From contig VIGQ01000297.1 of the NCBI GenBank assembly GCA_009663005.1, positions 1 through 33,578 on the forward strand: a stretch of DNA of 33,578 bases, in the 5' to 3' direction. The position numbers were made by a program, and so were the translations under genes. Shown one piece after another: positions 10,700 to 21,665 of the stretch (position 1 is its first letter; each line of letters begins with the position of its first letter). A model generated the notes under the pieces. It saw nothing but the letters and a program-made list of their open reading frames with translations. It was not told where the DNA came from and ran no database searches. The DNA is from Actinidia chinensis (taxonomy: Eukaryota > Streptophyta > Magnoliopsida > Ericales > Actinidiaceae).

Positions 10700-10917
10700 G
10701 AAGGACGATTTACCTGTACATGGCTGTCTGAGTTATTGTGGGGGTGTGGGAGAGAACAATTGGTTGTATGCTATGCCAATCATCATCCTCAATCGCAATA
10801 AAGGTTACTGTATTTGGCACCCAATGGGAGAATTGCCCAGCAAGCACTTTCACTGTCACACTATCATGTGGTGGGAGTTATGATGATAGTCCCACAGTCA
10901 AAGAATTACGTGAAAAG
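10700..10917 (+). pseudogene. Gene H copy A: internal exon, unidentified product
   Basis: The exon is predicted from the acceptor TTGTGTGTAG (ends 10699) and the donor GTTTGC (10918). It aligns with the exon at 27383-28173 in gene H-B, outside the hAT insertion there. Near the 3' end one frame reads CPASTFTVTLSCGG then SYDDSPTVKELREKV; the matching part of H-B reads YDYGPTVEEF. The upstream part aligns at DNA level but neither frame stays open in both copies, so the true frame is uncertain. I do not recognise the protein family. Exon 1 of this gene is not seen upstream of this copy, so it is a partial duplicate. Confidence 0.4.
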
Positions 10918-11044
10918 GTTTGCTTTGATTGCAATGTGTGTTCATCATTACCTTTTTCTGTTGCCGTTCAATACTTCTTTTATCATTCAATGGAGGCGAC
11001 ATCCTTTACAATAGTTTTTTATTTTTGGTAGCTAGATGCCTGGA

Positions 11045-11250
11045 TTTGGCACAAAGATTTAAATGCTACTTCCACCTTTTTCTATTACCTGAAATGTTTG
11101 TTGGGGATTTCCTTTCGATGGATGATCTTGAAAGTGCCAAGAGACAGGTGAGCATTTGGGCTATCCTCTAAGATGAAGAACAAAAGATTGCTTTGAGGAC
11201 GTGGAACGCTGTTGCTAGGAGGGAAGAGGAGATCTCTCTGCAGTAAATGG
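11045..11250 (+). pseudogene. Gene H copy A: further exon, unidentified product
   Basis: One continuous frame covers this region: LAQRFK, then EMFVGDFLSMDDLESAKRQ, VSIWAIL, an in-frame TAA at 11169-11171, then DEEQKIALRTWNAVARREEE and ISLQ with a TAA at 11245-11247. The charged, helical composition looks coding, and the single internal TAA could be a base error. GTGAGC at 11149 could alternatively be a donor, and the final TAAATGG might be a damaged GTAAATGG donor. The first part (TTGGCACAAAG, then AATGCTACTTTCACC-like) recurs at 29216-29247, directly beside RLP-6t. No family is recognised. Confidence 0.4.
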
Positions 11251-12239
11251 TAGGTTGGGACACTATGTGCAATGTTTTCTATTTCATACTGTAGCATAAA
11301 GATTAACCCTTACCTTTTTGCTTAAAGTTTCTTATTGTATCACTTTACTATTGGAGAAAATCAATACATCATTGTATGAGGATTAACCCAATTCTTGTCT
11401 CGGAGTATTTCGCTTAAAACTTTATCAATATCAATCATTTTTATGTCTTAGCTACTTCCGTGTCCACCATGTCTATATCAATCATTTTAGAATACAAAAA
11501 AGAAATCACAGTCCGTGCCCACCATGCAGCCCCAAGAATGGTGTCATACATAGATCCATAAGGAGTGTTGTCCTGGTTCAACGAGTCTGCAGAATGAAAG
11601 GGTGATATGAGGGGCTGAAGCAAACGAAACTGTTAGTGGCGACGCAGGTGCCGGATGACGTGCCAGTGGCTGGAAGGGTGAGTGCGACACACAAAATACT
11701 TTTTTTTTGGTGGAAAAAAAAAAAAACCTCCAAAAACAATTTCCAAAACCATCAATTTAAACAATTTATTTTTTATAAAGTATCTGTAAAACTGATCTAA
11801 AACTAAGCCCAATATATTTGAGTTCTAATAATTTATGATTTTGTCCTTGTATAGTTTTTGCAAGTGGCAACATTGTAAGATACGATACATTAAAACTTTT
11901 TGGGGTTAGATAAATTTTTCGAGTTTTAAAATAGAATCATCCTACTCTTTTTGTTATCCCCTTCGCCTTTTGGTATTTCACTTTAAAAAAACGTTTATAA
12001 TTGTCCAAATCATTGTTGGCTTAAAAAGTTTGGTTCTACAAAAATAAACAAATTAGATCAGAACGAGTATTATTTTAGATCCGTTGTTGAATTGATATAC
12101 TCTTATGAACCAGCCGAATTTTTTTTTTTTAATTTTAATTTGGTACTAAATTTCGGTTAATTCGATATATATATATATTGGTCTTGAAGGTATTTTATGA
12201 CATTGATTTACATTACCGCCCTTTAAAGAACTTGTGATA
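11251..12239. other. Spacer between gene H-A and repeat X, no gene seen
   Basis: Near 11420-11530 the words TATCAATCATTTT and CGTG(T/C)CCACCATG each occur twice, a short imperfect duplication. The rest (11700-12239) is AT-rich with long A and T runs and a TA microsatellite near 12167-12178. The reverse frames at 11085-11297 and 11441-11623 overlap gene H exon sequence or non-conserved DNA and are not supported. Confidence 0.4.
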
Positions 12240-12795
12240 CTTCCTCCTCTGAGTCCTCTCAATGTGGGTATCTAGTATTATGCAATTTTTTGAAACAAAA
12301 AATTGCAATTGGTGTGGAGGTTACAATCATTAATTAATACATACATTTTTTGACCATAGTTTCCACTATGCTCCAGAAATTGAAACAGAAAGTAGGGAAG
12401 ATTTTTCCGATAACAAAAATTCTAGGTGATGCAAAGTCTTTTCTACATAATGAATAATGACAATGATCTATTTAATTATTAAAGACAACACCCCCACTCG
12501 GGTATACTCATTTTGAAGGTGTTTATACTTTTTATGTCAAATGTCCTCCCAATTTTTTAGGCTTTCAAGAGAATATAGATATAACTGTCCCAATAACGTC
12601 ATAAATTGCATACATCGATGTGCATCCCGCATTAGTGAAAAGAGAAAGTCGGGGGAGATTTTTCAAAAGTAAATCCTACTGAGTGATATTTCAAAATATC
12701 AGTAGCCCCACCCCCACGCTAGTCCTAGCCGCCAGTATTGAAAAACAAAAATCATTGACATCGTTGTTGACTCCCTGGTCTTCACCAAGACATTT
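12240..12795 (+). repeat. Repeat X, copy 2
   Basis: Aligns with 930-1480 and 33165-33578 (CTCAATGTGGG, TTATGCAATTTTTT, CTCCAGAAATTGAAACAGAA, GGGGGAGATTTTTCAAAA, AATCATTGACATCGTTG). Here it lies directly upstream of the RLP-4 promoter, whereas copy 1 lies between two RLP tails. Confidence 0.7.
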
Positions 12796-12829
12796 TTGAA
12801 AAAATTATTATGGATATTTTTATGCACGA

Positions 12830-13249
12830 ATAATATATATATTGATTGTTTATAAGAAATTAAAAATTTAATTTACTCAACCCATGGTTTTTTAACCGGA
12901 ACCGAACTTTATTTTTAAGTTCAAATTTGAATTGGTTCGAAAATTTTAATAACATATAGTTCGATTCGGTCAATAGTTTTTTAACTCGAAACTTCAGGAT
13001 CCCCCCCCCTCCCCCCCCCCCCCCCCCCCCCCCTCTTCTGTTTTTATAGCAGCAACTAACAAATTGATAATTATTGACTCCAATCGTTTACTAAAAAATT
13101 ATTTTGGCCAAGACTCGGTGTGTACAACGGTATAAAGGGCCCCTTGGATATCTAACAGACCAGAAAACCAAGTAGTGGAAATTCTGCGTGACTATCGTGT
13201 TTTTGGCTACTCCATATTCATCTGTGAATTGGGACCATCTGGGAAAAAA
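12830..13249 (+). promoter_or_regulatory. Upstream region of RLP-4
   Basis: Homologous to 5561-5928. A clear TATA-like TATAAAGGGC lies at 13131, about 120 bases before the ATG, followed by GGATATCTAACAGAC and the GTGTTTTTGGCTACTCCAT leader shared with RLP-3. A run of C residues at 13001-13033 replaces about 15 bases found in RLP-3. Confidence 0.5.
13001..13033. repeat. C homopolymer run in RLP-4 promoter
   Basis: Thirty-three bases, all C except one T at 13010. The aligned stretch in RLP-3 (near 5710-5730) is ordinary mixed sequence. Together with G and C runs at 17454-17462 and 18624-18633 it looks like a local base-calling or consensus fault. Confidence 0.6.
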
Positions 13250-16200
13250 ATGTATTCACTTCTTCATTTCTTTGTTGTTTTTGCTTGTATTCTATGGCAA
13301 ACACACTGCGGTTTTGGAGTCTCGTCAGAGGCCAAAATCAGGTGCATGGATAGTGAAAACAAGCCTCTCCTCCAATTTTAAAGAGATGTTGTAGACCATT
13401 ATGGTGTTCTCTCGTCTTGGGGGAGCGAAGAAGATAAAAAGAATTGTTTCAATGGAGAGGAATCCGATGCAACAACGCACTGCCATGTACCAAGATCGAT
13501 CTTCGACAATCATCTTTCAATAATGGTCCACGTCGAACTGGTATGATTAATCCTTCATTACTTAATTTGCGGGCATTTGAAGTATTTGAACCTTGATGGA
13601 AATGATTTTGGAGAGGGAATCAAAATCCGTCTCATTGGCTTCCTTCAGCCGATTACAGTACCTTAATTTTGTGGTCCAATTCCTTTCATGGTCCAATTTC
13701 CTCATCATTTTGGGAATCTTTCCAATCTAAGGTATCTTGATCTCAGTTGTATCTCGAATTGGATGGTGGGGATATTTCTTTGTTCTTTCTCATCTTTCTT
13801 TATTGAGACCCTTGATCTTAGTGCTGCGACTTTTAGCCAAGCAATCAATTGGGCTGAACTTCAATAGTCTTCCCTCTTGAAAAACCTGCACTTAAGAATT
13901 TGCCAACTTCCCAATTTTGGTTCCCCCGCACATCCTTTTAATTCTTCTCTTCTCTTGAGTCCTTGATCTTTCTGACAATGATCTGTCCTCTTCAATTTAT
14001 AATTGTTATTCAATTGAGTAATAGCTTTGTAGATGTTGATCTCGTTCTAACAAGTTAAAAGGTCTGATTCCTATTCTTTTTGGGAACATGATCCTCTCTT
14101 GTGAATCTCGATCTCAGTTTAATCACGAATTGAATGGTGGAAATATTGAGTGGGCTTTCCTCATTTTCTTTATTGGACACTTGACTGAGTTATTGAACCT
14201 TAGCCAAACACCAATTGGGTTGAAACTCATCCATATTCTTCCCCTCTGAAAAAACCTGGCCGCTTAAAAGGTGTCAACTTCCAAATGTGTTCTCCCCACA
14301 TCCTTTTAATTTCCTTCTCTTTCTCTTGAGGTCCTTGTCTCTCTATCAATGAATCTGTCCTCTTCAATTATAATTGGTTATTACATTTAGTAATAGCTTT
14401 GTAGAGTGATTCTCGGTTCTAACCAGTTAAAAGGTCTGATCATGATTCTTTTGGGAACATGATTCTCTTGTGCAATTCGATCTCAGTTTTAATCCACGAA
14501 TTGAATGGTGGAAGGAAATATTGAGTGGCTCGTTCTCATCTTTCTTTATTGAGACACCTTGATCTTAGTATGTGAAACTTAGCAAAGCAACCAATTGGGG
14601 TTGATTGAAACTATCAATCGTCTTTCCCCTCTTGGAAAAACCTGCCGCTTTTACAAGGTTGTCAAATTCAAATGTTGTTCCTCCAGCACATCCTTTACAT
14701 CTTCTCTTCTCTTGAGGTCCTTGACTCTCTATCAATGATCTGTCCTCTTCCAATTTATAGTGGTTATTCAATTTGAGTAATAGCATTGTAGGATGGTGAC
14801 CTTAGCTCGAACCAGTTACCAAAGGTTTGATTCCTGATTCTTTTGGGAACTTGATCTCTCTTGTGAATCTCGATCTCGGTGGAATCAACTTGTAGGAGGC
14901 ATTCCAAAGTCCGTTTCCACAATTTAAACTCATTTTACAAAAATTATCCTACGGTCAAACAGTTTAACTGAAGAGCTTCCAGATAATTTTCTTGAAGGAA
15001 TTCATTACAAGTTTTGAATTTAGAGGGGAAATAAATACTACGGCGCCATCCCTGAAAGTAGTGGACAATGTTATCATTAATACGGTTGTTTCTGGTAACA
15101 ATAGTTTGAATGGGGACTGTAACCAGAGTATTGGACGACTTTCCAAGCTTTGAACATCCTGGATATCTCCCAAAACATGTTTTTCGGGTCAAATTTCTCT
15201 TCATATGTACAAGTGTGGGTGTTCAATTGAGGTATCTGACCCTCTCAAATAACCAACTATCTGGACGACTTCCAGATGTTCGGCGACAGGTTTGAAATCT
15301 AAGCGCTATCAATTTGGCCAACAAAATTTGTCTGGGAAACTTCCCTAACTCAATGGGCTTCAACCTTCAAGCATTGCAGTTACGCAACAATAGCTTCCAT
15401 GGGAATTTGCCTCCGGTCTTTGAAGGAATTGTGAAAGATGATACTTATTGATCTTGGATGGAAAGATTCACAGGGGGGAAAATACAAGAATGGATAGGAA
15501 TGCATCTAACGAGTCTAGTGTTCTTAGCCTTCGATTAAACAAATCCATGGAGGCATACTGAAACTATCTGCCCCTAATCAAATTCAAGTTTTGGACTTCT
15601 CTCCCCAAAGGACCTTATTGGGAAGAGCTACCAAAGTGCTTTAACATTTTTCTTCATTGGTTAAAAATGATGGAACATTTTGTTTTTTTTGAAACTTTGT
15701 TACCTTTTATGAAGGAGGAAAGCATTGCTGCAATGGATAAAGGACAAGAAGGGAGTACACGAAAAATCTACCGCAACTAAAAATCATTGACCTTTCTAGC
15801 AATAAGTTTTGCGGAAAGATTCCGAAACACGTTGCGACTCTGTAGAGTTGGTCTACCTAAAACTTGTCAAGAAACAATTTTGAGGACAAAATTATCCAAA
15901 GATTGGTCAGTTGGAAAAAATGTGGATCCTCTTGATCTTCTGGAATCGACTTTCTAGGAAATTCCTATAAGCCTTGATCTTCTAACCTAATCTCAGCGTG
16001 TTGGACTTGTCGAATAAAAACTTGATCATGGAAAAATCCATTGGGTACTCAATTGCAATGGCTTCAATGCTTACGTATATTCAGGGAATCCTCACTTTGT
16101 GGGCTTCCACTCCCAAACAAAGTGCCCAGGCGAAGAAAGTAGTGGTGAAACCTCAGGGCAAAGACAAAAGGAGGAAGTCGAGAAGAAGAGAAGACAGGTT

Positions 16201-16395
16201 TATGTACCGCGTGGTTTATAGTAGCATGCGGGCTTGGTGTGGCAGTTGGATTTGTGAGTAGTTTTTTGGCACTATTCTCTTTAGCAGTCGTTGAGCCATG
16301 CCTATTTCCATTCTTGGACCGCATACATAACTTGTTGTTATGTGACACCAGCATTGAATATACTAGGACTGCCAGAGGAGGCTTGGGAGATAATA
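13250..16395 (+). pseudogene. RLP-4: near-complete EIX/Cf-type LRR receptor-like protein, frame broken
   Basis: The ATG at 13250 starts a clean signal peptide: MYSLLHFFVVFACILW, then GFGVSSEAKIRCMDSE at the start of the LRRNT cap. The cap continues across a frameshift as KRDVVDHYGVLSSWGS, EEDKKNCFN and a CNNALPC-like segment (about 13378-13490). First LRRs (MINPSLLNLRA, then NLDGNDFGEGI) lie at 13545-13735. Three LRR blocks follow (13740-14872), then more LRRs (NQLVGGIPKSV near 14885, NNQLSGRLPD near 15250). A WKG/EYT-like segment sits near 15735-15765, IDLSSNKFCGKIPK near 15785, and the final GTQLQ-like end near 16043. The linker (PKQSAQAKK near 16115) is followed by the membrane helix (VAVGFVSSFLALFSLAVV, 16240-16295) and a short tail to GDN. 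There is no kinase. The frame is broken by many 1-2 base indels. By family it is a plasma-membrane receptor lacking its own signalling domain. Confidence 0.88.
13740..14872 (+). repeat. Three tandem LRR blocks inside RLP-4
   Basis: Units begin at 13740, 14111 and 14480 (ATCTCAGTT), with the next, diverged segment starting at 14873. The first two spacings are 371 and 369 bases, matching 123 codons allowing for base errors, so the duplication would keep frame. Each unit has NGGNIEWLSHLSLL, LDLS, ATNW, PSLEKP/LKNL, LEVLDLSDNDLSSS, FNLSNS, DLSSNQLKG and GNMISLVNL. In the EIX/Cf family this segment near the N-terminus is, to my knowledge, normally present once. Confidence 0.8.
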
Positions 16396-16640
16396 GTAAG
16401 TTTGCTTTCAAGTTATCTCATTACAAATTGTAACCAATGAACGCTAACATGTTTCATTCTTCTTCTTTTTGTTTTCTTCTTCTTTTGTGTTTTCTTGGCT
16501 TTAATATCTTTTTCTGGGAAGCTGCTGCACCTGAGGGCAGGAGATCTTGCCGACTGGGGTTCGAATGTCGACCAAGTGGAGTATCAAATACAAGATATGA
16601 CTGCGTTCTCTACTAGTTTCTTGAAGGGTATTACGAAATA
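16396..16640 (+). other. RLP-4 3' intron (about 16396-16516) and terminal exon
   Basis: The donor GTAAGTTTG is at 16396 and the acceptor is written TTTTTCTGG near 16515, where the other copies have TAG. The exon begins AAGCTGCTGCACCTGAGG, as in RLP-1 and RLP-3, and can encode AAAPEGRRSCRLG before frames diverge. Homology with RLP-1 continues through TTTCTTGAAGG near 16617. Confidence 0.55.
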
Positions 16641-16930
16641 CCTGACTCTCCCATTACAATTAAAAAAATGTTGAATAGCCAAAATAGGGAACATTTCAAA
16701 TTTATTAGCCAACAAAAGGGGAAGGCAAACTTTCTTAATCAAAGCACTTGTACTTGGTAAGTTTTTGCCCGGGGATTGCATAAGTTATTCATTGTTCATC
16801 TATCTATTTGTCATCTCTCCGTTGGCACCAAGGTTGACACGTGTGGGGAGGAGAGTGTTGGAAACTTGTTCCAGTCTGTTATAATATCCACCCAAGATTT
16901 GTACAAATAATCTAGAGTCTGGGCGGAGCC
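16641..16930 (+). repeat. Module M, copy 2 (3' flank of RLP-4)
   Basis: Aligns with 9830-10160 downstream of RLP-3 (AATTTATTAG, GGCAAACTTTCTTAATCAAAG, GCACCAAGGTTG, TCCACCCAAGATTTGTACAAAT). It shows that RLP plus this flank were duplicated together. The reverse frame 16584-16781 is not conserved in copy 1 and is rejected. Confidence 0.65.
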
Positions 16931-17339
16931 CACACCTATAGGCCAAAGTGGGGTCAATTGACAGTAGTTCATAATCTAATTTATCATAAATTCATATTTT
17001 GACCCCATAAAAATTAGTATTTGCCATAAATTTTATAAATTCTATAATTTTAATCCCGCTAAATATATTCTGGCAATTTTGACATGTTGAACTTATGTTC
17101 TGACCTTTTGACCCAACAAAAAAAATAAAACTTTTTCAAATCATTATATTAGCATGAGTGTTTTTGAAACAATAAAAATTTATGTAAAAGCAGAGTTGAA
17201 AAATTTTAACATAGAACTTTTAACAAATCAACTATTTTTTTTAAAATTTTATAGGATCTTTTTTGCAACGAACAAAATTAGAAGTTATGTCAAACACTCT
17301 AATATTAAAATAAATTCTAATATAACTCATTGCTTTAGA
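16931..17339. other. AT-rich spacer, nothing recognised
   Basis: The short forward frame at 17154-17342 is Asn/Ile/Lys/Phe-rich, as random AT-rich DNA gives, and has no homologue in the window. Confidence 0.4.
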
Positions 17340-20130
17340 TGAGTTTCCACAAAATTTCCACAGACTCGTTGATCATTTAGTTGAAGACTTCGGGACTTCG
17401 TTTACGTGCTTCTTGGTTTTAGAACAAATTCTCCAAATTTTCAGAGATCATTAGGGGGGGGGACTATAGATCAGTATGGTGAATTGAAAGGCTTTGGACT
17501 TCACTTCATTACGTGCTTCTTTCGTTTTAGACGGTTTTCAACCAAAATATCCAAGACTCATTAAATAACTTGTGACAAATTTATTTGCATTTTACAAGAA
17601 AAGGTATAGATTAAATGGACTTTGATGGACAATGTGGCATAAAGGCCAATATGACCTGACTTTCATTACAACCATTCAAAACCTGAAATAGATATCTTCC
17701 TCCTTGTATTTTTATGGTATACACGGTATGGATATTTGATTCTCGGTCAATGATGAGATCATTTTTTTGTTATTTTTTCCAAAAAAAACAACTAAAAGAA
17801 TGATGGCTTGTGAGTTTTACAAATCTTAAGGACAAATTACTTTGTATTGTGTTGTGTTCTTTATACTCTATTCTTGTTCTTGTCAGATTTGTATCTTTTT
17901 ATTTTTTTTCCCAAAAAATCAACTTAGTAATTGCCGTGCTTTGGACAATATGTAAAAAAAAAGACCACCTCTTAGGTACTCATTAGAATTTTATAAATTT
18001 TTTTTGTCCTTATTATGCTAAATTATTTAAATATTTATTTTTTTTTTTTTTTGTCAAATATTTTTAATTACAACCATTTTGTAATTAATTTCAATAAATT
18101 AAAAAACATGCAATTAAAAAAATAAAAGTATTGAAAATCACTTTCCTTTTTATATTGGGTATTTTTTTACTGCTTTATTTTTCACATGTTATGTCTTTAG
18201 TGAATTTTTTGCTATCGATTAATAATTTATTTATACTTTTTGATTGCTCTTGATAAAAAGAGTCCTAATAATATAAAAAATTATCTAATTTAATAAAAGT
18301 TTACAAAAAAAATATCTCTAAATAAAATTTTTTTAATATTTTAAACTCTTCTCGTCAAAATAACTAAAGTAATATAAAGTTGATTAAATAATATTGTTTT
18401 AAACAATTTATTGAAATACAAAAAAAAAAATTGGGGAAAAAAAGAAAGGTTTTGTTTTTTTTGGGGGGGTCTTACTAAAAAAATGATCAAGCGGGTTAAA
18501 CCATATGCCAATCTTTAAATATTTTTTGGCCATTGGATCATGAATTTTGTGGGACTCATACTTTGAGAAAAAGAAAGTGATAGTTTTGAGAATGAGAAAA
18601 ACAATAGTAAATAGATGAAATCTCCCCCCCCCCGCAGCGTTGAATAACTCAAAAGATGTTAATAGTAGAAAGCGGGAAATAGATTTGAAATTAAAAATGA
18701 GTTGGTTTATAATATAGATAGTTAGTTTGGAGAGATTAAAAATGTGTGTCTTATATTAAGATTTTTTTTGTCCTTATTATGAGAAATTTATTTAAATATT
18801 TCTTTTTAACACAAGATTTTTATTACAACCATGGATTAATTAATTTCAATAAATATAAAAATGCGACATATAAAAAATAAACTTTTCTTTATATTGAGGT
18901 AAAAAAAAATTATCTGCTTATTTTTTACATTTTATTACCGTTAGTTTAAATTTATAATTTTTTCGATTTCTCTGTAAAAAGAGTCTAAACATATAAAAAA
19001 AATTAATCTAATTTAATGCGAAAGTTCACTAAAAATAAAAAAAAAAATTATTTTTAAAGTTCACTAAAAATAAAAAAAAGATATTTTTATCTCCAAAATT
19101 AAATAGTTTTTTATATGTTTAATACACGAATGAATATGAAAATGAGAGAAAAGAAAGGTGTGTTTTATTTTTTTTGTTGTGGGTCTCACATAAAAAAAAT
19201 GGATCAATAGATAAAACACATATGTCAATTTTTAATATTTTTTATCATTTAGATACGACCTATGTGGGTTGTCACACTTTTAAAGAAGAATGAAGTGATA
19301 GTTGGAGAGACGAAAATTAAAAATTTCGAGTTGAAACACAGCCGTTGATTAATTCAAAGGGATTTGCAACCTAAATAGCGAGAGATAATTTAAATTCAAA
19401 ATGAGGTTAGTGATTTTGTTGTTTGCTTTAAACTCTATTCTTATTCTTGTCATCTTTGTATCTTACTCAATCATGGCAAGGTGGGGTCCAGCTCACTAAA
19501 CAATGTTCCTTAGATCTTTTGAATCGGCCCGACAACAGGCAAGTAATACACCTTTGCTTTAGGCACTAAATTTTGACAAAAACGGAATACCCACCTAGGT
19601 GTTGCGTTTATATGATACCCCAAAACAAGAATTTTCCTTATTGCGGCTCAAATCAAATGGAGGCTCCCAATTTAAGACACACAAAAAAATGTTTTTTTCC
19701 CATTTTACTCACGGTTGTTTTAACTAAAGCTTGGTATTAAAAACTATTACGACTTACCCTTTCTAAAGAGATTGGTTCATTGGTAGACTAAATGATTTTT
19801 TACTGACACCGCCTTCGCGGTCCCGGCGGTTCAGTTTCAGTTGGGAAGATCCGAAAAAAAGTCTATTTCTCTCGTCTCATCTATCACTTATCATCTCCAT
19901 GCGCACCAAAGTTGCACGTTGGGAGGAGTATGGATTTGTCCCAGTTGGTTATACTTCTAATCCTCCAAACTCAGTTACAAATGATCTAAAGGCTGAACTG
20001 ATACATTCTAATGTAGATTTGCTTTAGGTTTTATACACCACATTGAATAGTTTAAAAAAAAAAAAGGAATATTAGAGAAAAGAAAATAAAAGTAGCTGAA
20101 ACAACAATAGAAGTTAAAGTCTTTGGGCGT
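17340..20130 (+). repeat. Large tandem repeat, unit 1 (interrupted at 17901-19410)
   Basis: The unit begins GATGAGTTTCCACAAAATTTCCAC and contains ACGTGCTTCTTGGTTTTAGA, GTGGCATAAAG, ATGACCTGACTTT, ATAGATATCTTCC and CTATTCTTGTTCTTGTCA. After the insertion it continues with TCAATCATGGCAAGG, TTGAATCGG, GTTGCGTTTATATGATACCC and the second half of module M (19855-20130). Without the insertion it is about 1.3 kb. It has no coding capacity. Confidence 0.65.
17901..19410. mobile_element. AT-rich insertion with an internal duplication
   Basis: Absent from units 2 and 3 at the matching point. It contains two related halves, about 17990-18750 and 18755-19410, each with TTGTCCTTATTATG (18004 and 18768), AATTAATTTCAATAAAT, AAAAAGAGTC, GGGTCT(C/T)A(C)TA-like and GAAAGTGATAGTT motifs. 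The insertion is bounded by a near-direct repeat of about 55 bases (17842-17900 and 19411-19466), which is itself part of the host repeat. No transposase frame is visible. A related inverted copy lies at 4230-4600. It may be a non-autonomous element that was then duplicated in tandem. Confidence 0.45.
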
Positions 20131-21665
20131 CGTGTGAGATGAGTTTTCCACAAAATTTCCACGACTCAAATAGAGTTAGGACTTCATTTTACGTCTCTCG
20201 TTAGATGAATTTTCACAAATTTTTCATTGATCATAGACTCATTGATCTTTATCGGTGGAAGGCTTGGAGACTTCCCATTTACGTGCTTCTTGGTTTTAGA
20301 TAAATATTTTCCAAATTTTCAGAGATCCATTAGACTCATTAGATCATTATAGTTTAGTGGAAGACTTGGGGACTTCATACGTGCTCTTGGTTTTAGATGA
20401 ATTTTCACAAAAATTTCCACAGATCATTAGGCTATAGATCATTATGGAGGTTACAAGCAACTGATGACATACATAAACATTTTGTTTCCGAATTCCGATG
20501 CATCCCTCCCTCTCTCTGCCTCACGGCTATTTTTTTCCACACTAAAAATACCATAAGAGTTGTATATATAGCTAGGAGTTTGATCAAAATCCAACATGAC
20601 TTTGAATCCAAATCCAACTAGAAGTTATTCAAACATCTTGTTTTAGACGAGTTTTCCAAAAAAAGTCAACAGACTCGTTAAATAACTTTGACAAATTTAT
20701 TTTCATTTTTAAGAAAGGCTTAGATTGAATGTGACTTTGATGAACAAGGTGGCATAAAGAGCCATTATACGACCTGACTTGCAGTACAATATTCAAACAC
20801 TAAAATAGATATCTTCCTACTGTCATTAAACTTGGAAAAGATTATATTTCCTATTTCATTTATGGTACCAAACGTGTAACGTGGTATTCTCCCATCAATT
20901 GAGGGAGATCAAGTTTTTTATTTGTTTTTTTTTCCACAAAAACAACTAAAAGGGAATGATGGTTAAAAATCTTAAGAACAAATTACTTTGATTTTGTTGT
21001 TTTCTTTATACTCTATTCTTGTTTTTGTCAATGTATATATTATCAATCATTGAAAGACGTGGTTCAGCATCACTAAACACGATCCCTTAGATCTTCTGAA
21101 TCGGGCCCGCACAGGCAGGCATACGGCTGTTTTAGGCAATAAATTTTGATCAAAACGGGAACACCCACCCAGGGGTTGCGTTTATATGATACCCCAAAAA
21201 AGAATTTTCCTTCATCTGCCGGCTCAATCCAAATGGAGGATCCCAATCGGACAAAAAAAAAAAGTTTTTTTCCGCATTTTAACAAAACTTAGTATAAAAA
21301 CTATTACTTACCCTTTTTAAAGATTTATGCCAGGTTCATTGGTAGTCGTTAAACATACTTTACCCTTTCCACAGTTCAATTCCGGTTGTGAAACCTAAAA
21401 AAAAGTCTATTTCCCTCGCTCATCTATCTCTTGTCATTCTCCATGCGCACCAGGTTTGCACGGGAGAAGTGTTGGTTTTGTCTATATAATCAATCCTAAC
21501 TCAGTACAAATGATTCTAAAGGCTTGTTACACCTAATGTGATTTGTTTTAGGTTTTTATAAACCCAACATTATGAATAGTTTAAAAAAATAAAAAGAAAT
21601 ATAGTAAAGGAAAAATAAAAATAGCTGAAACAACGATAGATAGAAGTTAAAAAGTGTTGTGGACA
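20131..21665 (+). repeat. Large tandem repeat, unit 2
   Basis: Begins GATGAGTTTTCCACAAAATTTCCACGACTC near 20138 and has the same order of landmarks as unit 1: GGCATAAAG at 20751, ACGACCTGACTT, ATAGATATCTTCC, CTATTCTTG, GAATCGGGCCC, GTTGCGTTTATATGATACCCC and module M at 21405-21665. A segment of about 190 bases near 20450-20640 has no match in unit 3. The small frames here (20397-20621 forward, 21073-21285 reverse) are not conserved between units. Confidence 0.65.

Noticed and set aside
16064..16411. Reverse-strand frame of 115 codons at the RLP-4 tail
   Set aside because: It is antisense to the conserved linker and membrane helix of RLP-4, which explain the sequence.
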